Origin: Emydura subglobosa
Lineage: Eukaryota; Chordata; Testudines; Chelidae
Assembly (NCBI GenBank): GCA_007922225.1
Contig: ML679961.1
Location: forward strand, 71,962,890-72,026,889
DNA: 64,000 nt
Direction of reading: 5' to 3'
The stretch's first letter is position 1; every line of letters begins with the position of its first letter. Position numbers and translations under genes: made by a program. The notes under the pieces are model-generated. The model made no database searches. It was not told where the DNA came from and saw nothing but the letters and a program-made list of their open reading frames with translations. Below, piece by piece: positions 22,101 through 33,430 of the stretch.

Positions 22101-24435
22101 TTGATAACCTTTAAAAGGATAATTATGTTCTTAACACAGTCACCCATGTTTTTAGGACCCTATTGCTAGTACTTCTTGCCTCTGTTCTACAACCATCCCT
22201 ATACTCCACAAAGTTTTGTAAGCTGTGCCGAAATGCTATATGTGGCTTGGATGGTGGGTTCAGTAGCAGATCCCTGAGGGCCCAGAACTTGCCCCAGCAA
22301 AGTCCCTCTCTGTCGCTTTTAGCATTTTAGTAGAGAAGCATAATATGTGTTAGTGATTTTGAATTGGTGGAGTTTAACGGGAATTATCTCTTCGGCTTCA
22401 GGCGGAGTTGGTCAAATACTATTTATCAAATAATTTATTTGACAAATTTCATGATTTTTTGGTATTAAATTATTGGGTGAATATTTATTTCCCCAAAAAA
22501 ACCAGAACTTCCCTGTCCTCTGCCTACCAGTCTGTGAGTGACAGGGATTTATTCAAATATTTGGCAATCAGATCCACATTGTGCCAGGATTCCCTTGGCA
22601 CCTTCTGTGAATCATTGAGAAGGCAAGTACGTTGTTTGGAAGCATCATGTAAGTATGATCTGTGAATAAAAGCACATTGTAAATAATGCTCCTTACCCAA
22701 TTTGGGGAGTTTGTTACAAACTTAAAGCTCAGACCTATGGTTTGGCCACAGTTTTGCCAAGGTTGGGCAAACTTTTTGGTGAACCTGAGCCAATTTATGA
22801 TTTTGTGTGAAAATCACATAAAATAATAATTAAAATCAGGCAAAAGTTGATGGTCTGATTGAGGGTTTTTTTAAGTTTTTGGATTTGAAACCCAGAATCT
22901 GAAAGTGACACTTTGGGTGTGTGAGCCCCACATGAAGTACAAACAAAGAAAAAGTTCATAGAATTAGGAGCTGCCAAATATTGTACTGTTCAGTCTTTAA
23001 CTCAGAGAAAGAATAAACGTTAATATACATAAGGGCACAACAAATATTGCCATGAAGTACAGACCCTCTCTGAAAAATGACTGAAAATCCCATTATGGAG
23101 TTCCATATCTTGTAATAACAGCAAATTATGTTAGCTCAGCTAATAAGTAAGAAGTATTTTTAAAATATTCCTCTCTCTGCAAACTCAACCTTGGATCTGA
23201 AAATCAAACTGGGTTCTTGCCTACATATCACCAACCATAACAATTCATTTAACAATAGAATAGAATAGAATCTAACTACTTCTTCGACCTGTGCTGATTC
23301 TAGAAATTTACCAGGAGTAAAATGTAGTAAATAATATTTTAGTCTACCAAAAGCAGTGAAGTGCATACATACCAACGCTGAAGGCACAGAAATCTAGAAA
23401 GCTCATGCAAATGACTTAACACTTTAATTTGCATATCAATGAATGCACTTTACCTTATTTACATAACAACAGCAAAATGTCCTGATGATCAGAATTTAAG
23501 TCTAAAAAGGTTTGCTCTGGGCTAAAAGTGTGGGGACTGGTTGCTTCCTATGCTCAGCTAGGAAGTGCTCTGACTGAGCTGCTGGCCCCTAGCAGGGTGC
23601 GGGGACATTGGCTGCTGATCCCTCCTTGCTGTTCACAGGTCCCTGTGGCCAGGAAGGGATGGATAGAGCACTGCTCAGTGTTGCTTTAGCCACAACTTTA
23701 AGTCTATGGCTATGGCTGTAGTCAATCCTTAGTGTTCAGAAATTGTGAGTAAGGCCTCAAAACATCATAAGAATAGCTTAAACTCATAAGATTTAAAAAA
23801 AAACCCCACAACTTTGGGTTCTTTTAGTTGCTTTCTGGTTTTGGAACCTTTAGGGGTTGCCTTTTCAAACATTTCAAACATAAGGGCGAGAAACCTATGT
23901 CCAAAAGAAACCAAACAAACCTGAGATTCTCATGTAATCACATGACTCCAGGAGCCAAGGCTTTAAGAAAAGCCCCATGTATCCTGAGAGTTGACTACAC
24001 TGTGGCTTTGTTGGGGATATATGCTCTAAAATATGTCTCTGTTCTCTAACCATAGAGATCCTTTCTAGAGCACCACTAACCATAGAGACACAAACCAGAG
24101 CAGTGACACTCAGACCTCAGTGGTTCAAGAGTCAAATGAGCAATCAACATAATACCCAAAATACCCTCAACAGTGTAAATTCATTGTTTATTTTATATAA
24201 TATATATATTTTATATATTATTCTCCCAGCAAAATGACTGACCAACTATTATTATTTTATCAACTAGAATTGGTTAATAACATAGTAAAAGCATTCTGAT
24301 TGGTTAATAACTTAGGTTGGTTAATAATTAAATCACACAGTGTTTTACTATCATGTGCTGAAAAGAGTCGCAGGAGACGTACTAAAGAACCACTTGCGGT
24401 TCATGAGCCTCAGTTTGAGTATCATTGAATTAGAG
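19190..24435. other. long unique AT-rich stretch
   Basis: About 5 kb without any repeat I recognise apart from (CAAA)n at 19808-19856 and an AT run at 24195-24225. Frames such as 156 codons at 19998-20468 show no domain. It is probably intergenic or intronic. Confidence 0.45.
19808..19856. repeat. (CAAA)n simple repeat
   Basis: AAACAAACAAACAA runs separated by a C-rich patch. Confidence 0.8.
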
Positions 24436-25269
24436 CAACGGTTCCCAACCTTTTTGACTCGAGGGCCACAAATATCATCTTTACAACCCTGAAGGGCCAC
24501 CAGTCTATCAGCTCATAAAAAATGTATTGACGTAGACAGCATTAAGGACTACAAATCACTACGTATTTAAAGTAAACATTTGATGCTACTGTGCTCATTT
24601 TTACATTCACTATTTTACACCTACAAATCACTCACAGTATGTCACACACTCACAGACAAAGCACGAGTGTAGACGAGTGGCTGACACTACACACTAAAGC
24701 ACCTGGCCTGGCAGCTAAGTCACAGTGGGTGGCCTGCTAAGTGCAGGCCAAACCGGAAGTCACTGATTTTTAGAGTCCTGCCCCTCCTCAAACATGGTGG
24801 GTCCTGGCTGCTCTGCCAGCCACCTCCACTGCAGCCAGATGGAAGGAGTGCAGCGAGGAGGCTGCCTCCTTGGTGATCTCCTGTCCCTCTGACTGCAGTA
24901 GGGAAACTGCACCCGTCCTGTAGCCCTGTGCACTCCAACTCAGTCCCTAGGCAGTGGCTCCCTTCTGCAGCCAGGGCGACGGGAGATTAATGGTCCCCTC
25001 CTTCTCCAGCAGGGACTCCAGCACCTATGGACTCAGGTGGAGCACTTTGCCGTGCTCCCTGCTACAGCCAGGGGGAGGGGAGCACTGATCTCCCATCCCC
25101 TTTGCTGCAGCAGGGAGCCTGCACTGGTCTTGTAGCCCTGTGGCAACACACTCCACCTGAGTCCTTAGGTAGCATCTCCCTTCTGCAGCCAGCGGGCGGG
25201 GAGTGGCAAGCCACTTTGAAAGACCCCACGGGCCACTTTTGGCCCCTGGGCACAGGTTGGGAACCACTG
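24436..25269. mobile_element. non-autonomous hAT element with 8-bp target duplication
   Basis: The left end reads CAACGGTTCCCAACCT and the right end AGGTTGGGAACCACTG, inverted copies with two mismatches. The 8 bp AATTAGAG stands directly outside both ends (24428-24435 and 25270-25277), the target-duplication size of the hAT superfamily. The interior has no transposase frame. Its right half (about 24720-25250) is GC-rich, with imperfectly repeated blocks such as CTTCTGCAGCCAG and CTTGTAGCCCTGTG. The element is therefore a deletion derivative or MITE mobilised by a hAT transposase encoded elsewhere. Confidence 0.9.
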
Positions 25270-27080
25270 AATTAGAGTATCTCCATAGTACTCCAAATAA
25301 GGAGATTTAAACTACTAGGCAGGACCTGTTCAGAAAGAAGATAAAAGCAGGGGATTTACCAGGTCTGGGTATGACCAAATGTACACAAATCTATTGAGCG
25401 AATAGGTACTAATTTTACATCCTCAGATGTTAGAGTAGACTTGTACTTGAATGTGACGGCCTTAAAATTCATCATCATTGATTTGTTTCTTTAGTTTTTA
25501 ATTTGCTCTGTAAACAGACTCTCCATATTAGCATCATAATGGAACAAAGCTCCTCTCATCAAGAGAACCAAGTGAAGAGTTTCTCTGTAAGTTTGTCAGG
25601 GCTGTGGAAAGTGTGGTATTGCACTGAAGAGTTGCTTTCAAATGTTACGAGAAGACAGCAGGTGTTTTCTTATAGATCTAACTCCTATGAGCAATGGCAA
25701 TGGTGCTTTATGGGGAGATTGATAAAGGTGCTGCAGTAAGGGATAAAACAGGGCATAGGGATTTCATTATTAATCTGTTTGTGTTTGCCTAGCATGACAA
25801 CAGGTGCAGCCCTAGCCATTTTGCTGGCCAATGTTTTTGGTGCTCCCTCTTCTCCAAGCAGCCAAATAAAAAATCCAGCCAATCTGTGAAGGTGGAGAGG
25901 AAGGGAAGCAGGGAAAGGCCAGCCAATCAGTGAAGCAAAAATGCCTGACCAATCAGACTGAAGCAAAAAACCCAAACCAAACAACCGAACAAACAAACAA
26001 AAAATCAACAGGTGGTGCGGTGGTGTGGCATCACCTGGAAGAAGGCACTCACGGTGACCACCCTGCTAGATTGCTTCTAGACAAGATAATGCACCCTGCA
26101 TGTCAAGATAACCATGTCATATCTCTGGGACATGTATGCCATCATCAGTAAAACACAAACATGCTGTAGCTTTATGTATCGACCTGCGACATGTTCATGA
26201 ATCAGCACACTTTGACATACAGCTGTAACTTCTTCATATCATGTATTTTTCATTATGAGTCCCACAAATAAGGCTAGGACTCCTCCATTATCTTGAAAGC
26301 AGGCCTGGCAGAACATGAGCATCAAAATCAGGACCCTCACATGACTTTTGCATTGTTAGGTGAATAATGAGTGTGTATAACCTTCCTCTGAAGTATCCAG
26401 TATTGGCTACTGCTGAGGCAGGACATAATGGCCAGTGGTCTGCTAGAGTGTGACAAAATCTGTGTTCCTGCTTCATCCCTTTTTAAATCCAGCATCTCTT
26501 GAAAAAGATCAGCACCACCATTCACCTTCATTCCTTAAATCCTAACGACGATTCCACAGGAAAGTAGCCATATAAACACACTGCATTATATTAAAGGTGC
26601 AAATCAGTGGCTCTGATGTGGGGAAATGGACCCATGAGACATACTTTCCGACCCAAAGGATTCTATTATTAGAAATCTTTTATAGCCCTATTTGATCTGA
26701 ATATGGATTTGCATCCCTTTCATCTTTTCCCTCAGACGAGCACTCTGCAGCTGGAAGCTTATCTATCCATCTGTTTCAGTAAACACAGAATTAACTTTAT
26801 GGCCAGAAAGCGCCAAGCACTGCACATTTAGACTGAAGGTAATGAAAGGCACACTAGTGCTTCTACTGCCCACATTGGATATTTAACAACTGCTGTCAAA
26901 ACTCATCTGTCTTTTGTCATGTTTGGAGAATTGTCTCCCACATATTTATGATTTTGATGTTGCGGCTGCTGCCAGCCTCTGGATAGTTTGTCTTTAGATA
27001 GAGTTACTTCCAACATTATCTTGTACCTTGGTTAACTCTTTCTGTGCCCATGTTGCAGCAGTCCATAGTGGGTTCCTGGG
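25270..27080. other. unique sequence, nothing recognised
   Basis: Contains a short (CAAA)n run at about 25975-26003. No coding signal is supported. Confidence 0.4.
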
Positions 27081-27089
27081 TTCCCTGTC

Positions 27090-27440
27090 CTGTCCTGGGT
27101 TCCCATGCAACTCTGCCAATGTATCTTAATCCCAAACTTCAACAGCACATGCTACTCCCCCAGCTCTGCCCTCTCCCCTGAAGTTCTGTCATTGTACCGT
27201 AATCCTAATCTGTATCAGTCTGTGCTATTCAGTTTCCCTCATGTTCTGTTCCCCACATAGCTCCACTAATGTACCCAGTCTTTACCTTTAGATCTTGCAG
27301 GTCCTCATGCAGCTCTGTCAAAGTATTTCTGTCTTATCCTGCAGATTCCCCTGCTATTCCAGTTCTTCTCTCATGCCCCACCCAGCACTATAAATGCACC
27401 TCAGTCCTGACCAGCAGCACCAGTTCTGGGTTCCCAGTAA
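27090..27440 (+). repeat. dispersed tandem repeat family, copy 2
   Basis: Several degenerate units follow each other, each with forms of 'AGCTCTGCCAATGTACC', 'CAGTCCTGACCAGCAGCACC' and 'TGCTATTCCAGTTC' (clear at 27130-27190, 27255-27275 and 27355-27425). The unit is about 60-80 bp. Confidence 0.55.
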
Positions 27441-27624
27441 TGGTGGGTGGACAGTGAGGAAAAGTGATTTGAGCTGACCATTTTCATCCATTTAAAAACT
27501 ACTCTTTAAACAATTACAAATGACAAATATTAGACAACGTCCTCTCAAAGTGCAACCCCCCCTAAACATTTAAAAAAAATCTTGACCAGAAAAAGGAACA
27601 CAACCGAATAAGTAAATTCTCCAC

Positions 27625-28640
27625 TGTGACAGAACATACCCCTGTGTTCACACCCTACACACTATTGTAATAATGTTTGTACAAGGTATGCCTTATGAGG
27701 TATCATTTAAAAATTCATAATTTACTGATCAGTAATATAATGGCAAAATGCACATAGCAGTGTTATATGTGAAGTTATAAACATAAGCTGAAATCATGAC
27801 TAAAAATATGTTTTCCAGATAAATCTGAGGAGTAGACAAACCGGGTGCTCAGAGACAAAGAATAATCTCAACTCAGATGTAAACAAGGCTGATAGACTAC
27901 TAGTGGCCATTCTTTGGCAGGAAAATGGACGGGGGCAAAAATCTACATCTTAGCAAAGAAACAGCATGGATTTCCTTTCCACACAGACTGCCTGTCACCT
28001 TGCATCCAGTTGGAAATGCTTCTCAAAGGTGGGGCAGAACTATAAAAGAAGTGGCAGACACCCCAAGACACCCATCTCTCTCTCCTTGTACCCCTCACAT
28101 TCACTGCACCTAAAAAGACAAAGAAAGCAGCCATTGGACTCTGGGGGAGGGTTCCTGACCTAAAGAGTTAGGTCAGTATGACTGCTGAAAGCATGTGCTG
28201 TGAAAACTTAGCTTTCAATCTAATGTAGTTTGTTAACTTAGGCAACGGGAAGTGTTTTATTTTTCTTGTAACCATTTTTGACTTTTATGCTTCATTACAT
28301 ATACTCACTTACAATCTGTCTCTCTGTAGTTAATAAACTTGTTTTATTATTTTATCTAATCCAGTGTGTTCAAGCTGAAGTGTCTGGGTAACTCCATTTG
28401 GGGCAACAAGTTGTGTGCATATTATTCCCTTAAGGGAATAATGGCCTGAATATATTTGCACTGTCCAGGGGAGGACTGGCCAGTACTGGACATACATTTC
28501 CGGTGGAAATTTGAGATTGGAAGTGTGTTGGGGTCATCCTGTGGTAATCTTTAAGGCTGGTGAGAGCCAAGGTGTGGCTGGTTGGCTGTAGCACACACGT
28601 CGACATAGTTGGGAGTGACTTCCATGTTGGAAGCTGTTTG
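27625..28640 (+). mobile_element. solo LTR of endogenous-retrovirus type
   Basis: It begins TGTGACAGAACATACCCC and carries a TATA-like word (TATAAAA, 28041) and an AATAAA (28332) followed by T-rich sequence, the order expected for U3, R and U5. Words such as ACAAGGTATGCCTTATGAGG and ATATGTGAAGTTATAAACAT match LTRs of retroviral elements I recall from turtles. No internal viral coding region is present. The right edge is not clear, because I did not find a matching target duplication; the end may lie anywhere between about 28545 and 28690. Confidence 0.55.
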
Positions 28641-28689
28641 TGAGCAGTCCAGGTTGGTCTATTTTAGTTATGAGGCCTTGAGTGCAGTC

Positions 28690-28900
28690 CTCACTCATGG
28701 CCCTGCCTGTTATTCTAGTCATGGACTTTCCATTCTGCCAATGCCCCACAATTCCAGCCTGCAGTGTGCCTGCTATTCCAGACCTGCCTGCACCTCATTT
28801 CCAGATCTGCTGATGCACCTCAACCCTGACATGCAGCATTCTCTGCCATTCAAGTCTTAAGGCCTCTATGCACATCTCTGCTGGTGGACTTCAGTTGCGG
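28690..28900 (+). repeat. dispersed tandem repeat family, copy 3
   Basis: Words GATGCACCTCAACCCTGACA, TGCTATTCCAGACC and CATTCAAGTC repeat the unit seen at 27090-27440. The solo LTR lies between the two blocks. Confidence 0.5.
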
Positions 28901-30250
28901 TCTATACCTTGAGCTGTGTTGTGGATCATGTCCAATCGGAGAGCAGTTTTGTGATGCTGATGTACTCAAAAGGCCTCCTTGAAATAAACTATGCTCATGT
29001 CATCAAATACTTTCTCAGTTGTGACCATACCTAGGCTTAGTTCCAGGTCGCAAGGGGTGAAAGGTTATCCCTCAGATGTCTCCCATACTTGGTACTCTAG
29101 GGAAACAATACATCCCTGATTTGATCTAAGTATTAGAGGGGTTCCCCAGAGTGGTGAATGACTACCACCATGAAAGGTCCTGTATAAATCCTTCACTGTG
29201 ATGAACAGCCCAGTATTTTAAAGCTAACTGAAGTCCTTTATAAATTACAGAAGATCTGAACTACCCGGAGCTGTCACTGCCAACCTGCACAGCAGAAGGA
29301 GGAAGTGTTTTATTGCCAGATAAATGCGTCTGTGACTGTATTTTTGTGAGGAGACCCTGGCATTCAGTGGGAAGTAAATTTCCAATGTCTATCTCACTGC
29401 CTTCTCTGTTTACCCTAAGATGTGCAGAAGAAGAGCATCAGGGAATCAAATTCCCTGCCAAGCTGAGATGTATTTGGGGTTCCCTCACATCAAATCTAAA
29501 CCTCATAAATTATACTTGATGGCAAAACTATGAAGATGGAGATGGAGTCTATCCCTTTAGGCTATTCAGCTGATGGCCACAACAGCAGCTCAGGCTAATG
29601 CAGGTAGGAAGCACTAAAGGTCTTTTTGTGAGGCCTAAAGCTTCAGTGTGAGATGAGGCAGCTAGCACTCCAGCAACTCATCTGGGAGACTGCACCAGGC
29701 ACATCTAGGTGGAGTGCACCTGCACTGCTGCTGAATATCTAGCTGTACCCTACTGTTCCTTTTATATGAATAGAATATTAATGGAGGCCAGCTCCATAGA
29801 AGATGACCCCACAGGACTATCAGTGAAGGGGCTAAAATTCAGTCTCTCACTAGTTTCAACCATATCTCATATTGTGAATGCCATATCCATGAAACTAGCT
29901 GATAAAATAGGAGTTTTCTTGTCTACATTTTCTTAACCTGCTTTAGCAAATAAGGCCCTCATTTCTGACCTGGCCTCTGCCAGAGGAGTTTATTCTCCCA
30001 GTAGATTCCTAAACAGGCCTTATTTAGGTTGATTTTAGGACACAGATAAAATACGTATGTATTTAACCTTATGAAAGGCAGATCATTCTGAGTGCTTGGT
30101 TGCAGCAAAGGATGGCATAATACCTGTTGGTTAAATCTCTGGAACTCTGGGCTCTGATCCCACATAGGGAAAGAATGGAGAATGGAGAGCTCACCCTATT
30201 GGAGACACTAGAGTACCTAAGAGGATTTCCTACATTACACATCACCACAC
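28901..30250. other. unique sequence, nothing recognised
   Basis: No repeat or coding signal supported. Confidence 0.4.
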
Positions 30251-30254
30251 ATTT

Positions 30255-30360
30255 CGGGAATAATGCGGGTGCTGCAGGTCAGGACAGAAAGGCAGGATAG
30301 GAATCCAGGCCTGAATAGCTGGGGAGTTGTAAATCAAGACTGAGGAGCACTGACAAGGTA
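30255..30360 (-). repeat. dispersed tandem repeat family, copy 4
   Basis: GGGTGCTGCAGGTCAGGACA and CAGGCCTGAATAGCTGGGG are the antisense form of the unit at 27090. Confidence 0.5.
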
Positions 30361-30389
30361 GTGTGGTAGGATTCAGAGCTGAAAAAGCA

Positions 30390-30960
30390 GAGCTATGGTA
30401 CAGTGGCTAGAACTGTTATGTGCTTCCTGCATGCTGAACTCCCTTATACTTCAGTTGGTATTAAAGGCACTAAGCATGTTGTGGGATCAAACCCTCAAGG
30501 CATGTCTACACTGCAAATAAAAACCTGCACCTGGCCCGGGCCAACTGACTCGGGATCCCAGGGCTTGGACTATAGGGCTGTTTCAGTGCAATGTGGACTT
30601 CTGGGCTCAGGCTGTAGCCCAAGCTGTGGGACCCTCCCACCTCACAGGGTCCTAGAGCCCAGGCTCCAGCCTGAGCCCAAAGTCTGCACTGCAGTTAAGC
30701 AGCCCATTAACTTGAGCCCGAGTCAGCTGGCATGGGCCAGCAGTGGGTGTCTAATTGCAGTGCAGGTATACCCTGTGTCTGGCCTTGATCAAATCATCTA
30801 ACTTCTCTGTGCCTCCATTTACCCAGCTGTATAATGGGCATGACACCTTCCTACCTAACATGGATGTGGTAAGGCTAAATAAATGAATAAATATTTGTAA
30901 AGTGCTTTCATACCCATGGCTGAAAGGTGCTGTAAAAGTGCAAAGTATTATTAATACATT
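30390..30960 (+). mobile_element. tRNA-type SINE interrupted by a MITE
   Basis: A head-like piece (GTACAGTGGCTAGAACTG, about 30397) lies before the MITE at 30496-30775. The body resumes directly after it with CCTTGATCAAATCATCTAAC, TCTGTGCCTCCATTTACC, TATAATGGGCATGACACC and TTTGTAAAGTGCTTTCATAC. The two halves are in order, so the MITE probably inserted into the SINE. Confidence 0.55.
30496..30775. mobile_element. palindromic hAT-like MITE
   Basis: The left end CAAGGCATGTCTACACTGCA pairs with the right end TGCAGTGCAGGTATACCCTG. The whole interior is an imperfect palindrome centred near 30637 (GGGACCCTCCCACCTCACAG). This is an abundant turtle MITE type with no coding capacity. No clean 8-bp duplication is visible. 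Confidence 0.75.
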
Positions 30961-31944
30961 GATACTTAAGATACTAAACCAGTCTGGAAAGTGTCTCAAA
31001 GGTTACAAAAAAAATAATGAGAGGACAGAGACCGATTTCATTGTGGAATAAAATCAGACTGTCAGTTTGAGGGAAAACCTGAAACAATGTGATGGCTACT
31101 GAGCCAAGAAGGAAACGGGCACCTTCATCTGTCTTGCTGAGCTTTCCTGTCTTCATTTTGAAGGCATTTCCTTAGCAGTTATGTATTTGACTCAACTTTC
31201 TAGGATATGCACCTGCACAAAATCTTTTTTCCTTAGTAAATGACTGTGAATTTACCCTTCTGTACAAAATGCTTCAATAACATAAACCATCAACTCAGAG
31301 ACTGTGAATCCAGGATACCTAACACATTTTTCTTTCATCTTTATAATAACTTTAAAGCTCTCCACTGCAGCTCTTAATAAAGTAAGAAAAAGGCTATAAG
31401 GCTTTCCCTGAAGATTTAGTATTTCTCAGTGGAAGCTTTCAAAATCTATGGCTAGATGACTGGGAGTTGACTTGACCCATTTATATCACACTACACAAAC
31501 CCAGATAGCATTTTTCCTCAGTGTGGAAATAGTCTGAGATCTTATTTGTTTATAGTACTAATGGTCTCCTCCTTCCTTTCCTGGTGCACAGCATGAAGGA
31601 GGTCCTCAGATACCATGGTGATGGGTGTGGTACAAAAAACACTAGGCAGAAAGAGGCAGATAGGAAGACATAGAAAAGGGTCTGCACTAGGGCTGTAATG
31701 CACTGACGAGATGTCCTTAATCTAGGATTTTTTTGTTGTAATTTGTTGTGTGATATTTTTTCCAGGGAAATCCAACTCAGAGGATGCATTTGATTTTTTT
31801 TCAGTGGATTTACTGTGATATAAATGGGTCAGTCAACTTCCAGTCATCTAGCCATAGACTTTGAAAGCTTCCACTATAGAAATACTAAATCTTCAGGGAA
31901 ACCCATATAGTCTTTTTCTTACTTTATTTTAAAATCATATTTTA
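30961..31944. other. unique sequence, nothing recognised
   Basis: Nearly identical words occur at about 31405-31480 and, inverted, at about 31805-31925 (AAAGACTATATGGGT / GCTATAAGGCTTTCCCTGAA and AAATACTAAATCTTCAGGG), forming a long imperfect foldback around the segment between them. Confidence 0.4.
31385..31925. repeat. long imperfect inverted repeat
   Basis: The left arm (about 31385-31500) contains CCCTGAAGATTTAGTATTTC, GTGGAAGCTTTCAAA and ATGGCTAGATGACTGGGAGT. The right arm (about 31805-31925) contains, inverted, CTTCCAGTCATCTAGCCAT, TTTGAAAGCTTCCAC and AGAAATACTAAATCTTCAGG. The arms are about 110 bp and the loop about 310 bp. This fits a DNA-transposon derivative with long terminal inverted repeats, or an inverted duplication. 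Confidence 0.7.
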
Positions 31945-32322
31945 AAATAATGATGTCTTACATTTATATAGTGTCTTTTAGCCCAAATTATCTTCAAAGG
32001 GGTTTATAAACTACAGCTTCAGGAATCTCTTCATCCACCTCTGGCTTGGGACTCTGCAGCTGCTTAGCATTGCACAACAGTACCTCCCCTGACAGTTCAG
32101 GACAAGAAGTGAAGAAAATGGTATTCTGTTATAACTGCAGAGTAAATTTGTGTAGTCAGAGTGTAATTGATAAGGTAGCTTTGCTAATTATCACATTGTT
32201 GGCATGATACCAATAACAAATAACACCGTAATAAAGTAAAATAAAATGAATCCTAGGTTAAGACCTGTGCTGGGATTTGGTCATCCTAACCTTGCAAGAG
32301 GTGCCCTGGGATCTTTAATGAC
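31945..32322 (-). mobile_element. 5S-type SINE body, antisense
   Basis: On the minus strand the 3' end reads CTATATAAATG after a stretch like AAACCCCTTTGAAGATAATT. The 5' side contains AAGATCCCAGGGCACCTCTT. These match the body and tail of the 5S-headed SINE at 58040. The 5S head itself is not clear here. Confidence 0.5.
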
Positions 32323-32326
32323 TGAT

Positions 32327-32397
32327 GGCCTGATCCAAGGCCCACTGAAGTCAATAAGTGTCCTTCCAGTGACTTTGATGGGCATTGGATTGGACCC
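32327..32397. repeat. foldback MITE-like palindrome
   Basis: GGCCTGATCCAAGGCCCACT and ATGGGCATTGGATTGGACC form arms around AAGTCAAT...AGTGACTT. Confidence 0.55.
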
Positions 32398-33131
32398 TGA
32401 GTGGGCAGGACCTTGATTTTAAGTCTCTTTGCAAAAGTGGATTCTTTTTTAACCCAGGTTCAGCAGTTGGTCTGACATAAAGGGGTCATGTTAGATTTTT
32501 AATCAAGGCAGTGAATCACAGGTTCATCTGGGAATAAAATCTTATTTTCAACCTGAACTCAGCCCAGTGAATTCCAGTTCATCCTCTCCCATTTAATGAA
32601 CAGATAACTTGATGTGCCAACATGATGGGGAATGGGCATCACAGGCTCTGACTTGATAGGTCAACCTGTTTTCTCATAGTGTCATTTATCCAGTGTATGT
32701 CTGGATGAATAAGATTTATATTGCTGTTTGGAAAATGATATCTTTTTCCTGACATTCCAATAGCTATATATCTCAACTGCTCACAATACATGATGGCTTC
32801 TAATTTCACCATAGAGGACCTCAAGTTGACAAGTGTGGGAAGCTCAAGACTTGCTCATTCCTCTCTGAATCATTCACATTCAATTGTTATGTGACACTTC
32901 CTTGAGGGGCCCAGGACTGTGAGTCACCTTGTTACCCCCCTGCCTCAATGAGAGAGAGACTTGATGGTGTAACTGGGTATCAGCTTCTTGACACCACCAG
33001 CCTTGTTAGTCACCCAAACGGTCTACCCTGGGCTATGCCAGGCCTTCATTTAACTTGCAGGTGGTATACCCCAGTCCCTGAGCCACTCTGAAAGCCTCCT
33101 CCTGTAGTATACAACTCCTGTCACTAGACGC
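32398..33131. other. unique sequence, nothing recognised
   Basis: No repeat or coding signal supported. Confidence 0.4.
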
Positions 33132-33430
33132 TGAGGCTATGTCTACACTGATGGCGGTAAAGTCACCGCCATCAGATCGACTTATCTGGATTGACTGAGC
33201 AGTCAGTGAAGACCCGCTCAGTCGATCCAGAAGTCAAAATACTAAAACCACCTCCTTAAGGCGTAACGCTGCATTGATGGGAACACGGTTCCCGTCGGTG
33301 CAGTGCAGCGAAGACAGCGCGCAGAAGAGAAGCACAGAAGTCGACGGGAGTTTTGCAGGTTCTTTGCGTACTTTGCGTAACTCCCATTGACTGCTGCCAA
33401 ATCGCCGAGGTAAGTGTAGACCAAGCCTGA
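33132..33430. mobile_element. palindromic hAT-like MITE
   Basis: The left end TGAGGCTATGTCTACACT and right end AAGTGTAGACCAAGCCTGA are inverted copies. The interior has smaller palindromes (GTCACCGCC, GACTGAGCAGTCAGTGAAG) and is CpG-richer than its flanks. Confidence 0.7.

Noticed and set aside
27625..28640. a full endogenous retrovirus at this solo LTR
   Set aside because: No gag, pol or env similarity is present next to it and no second LTR is seen.
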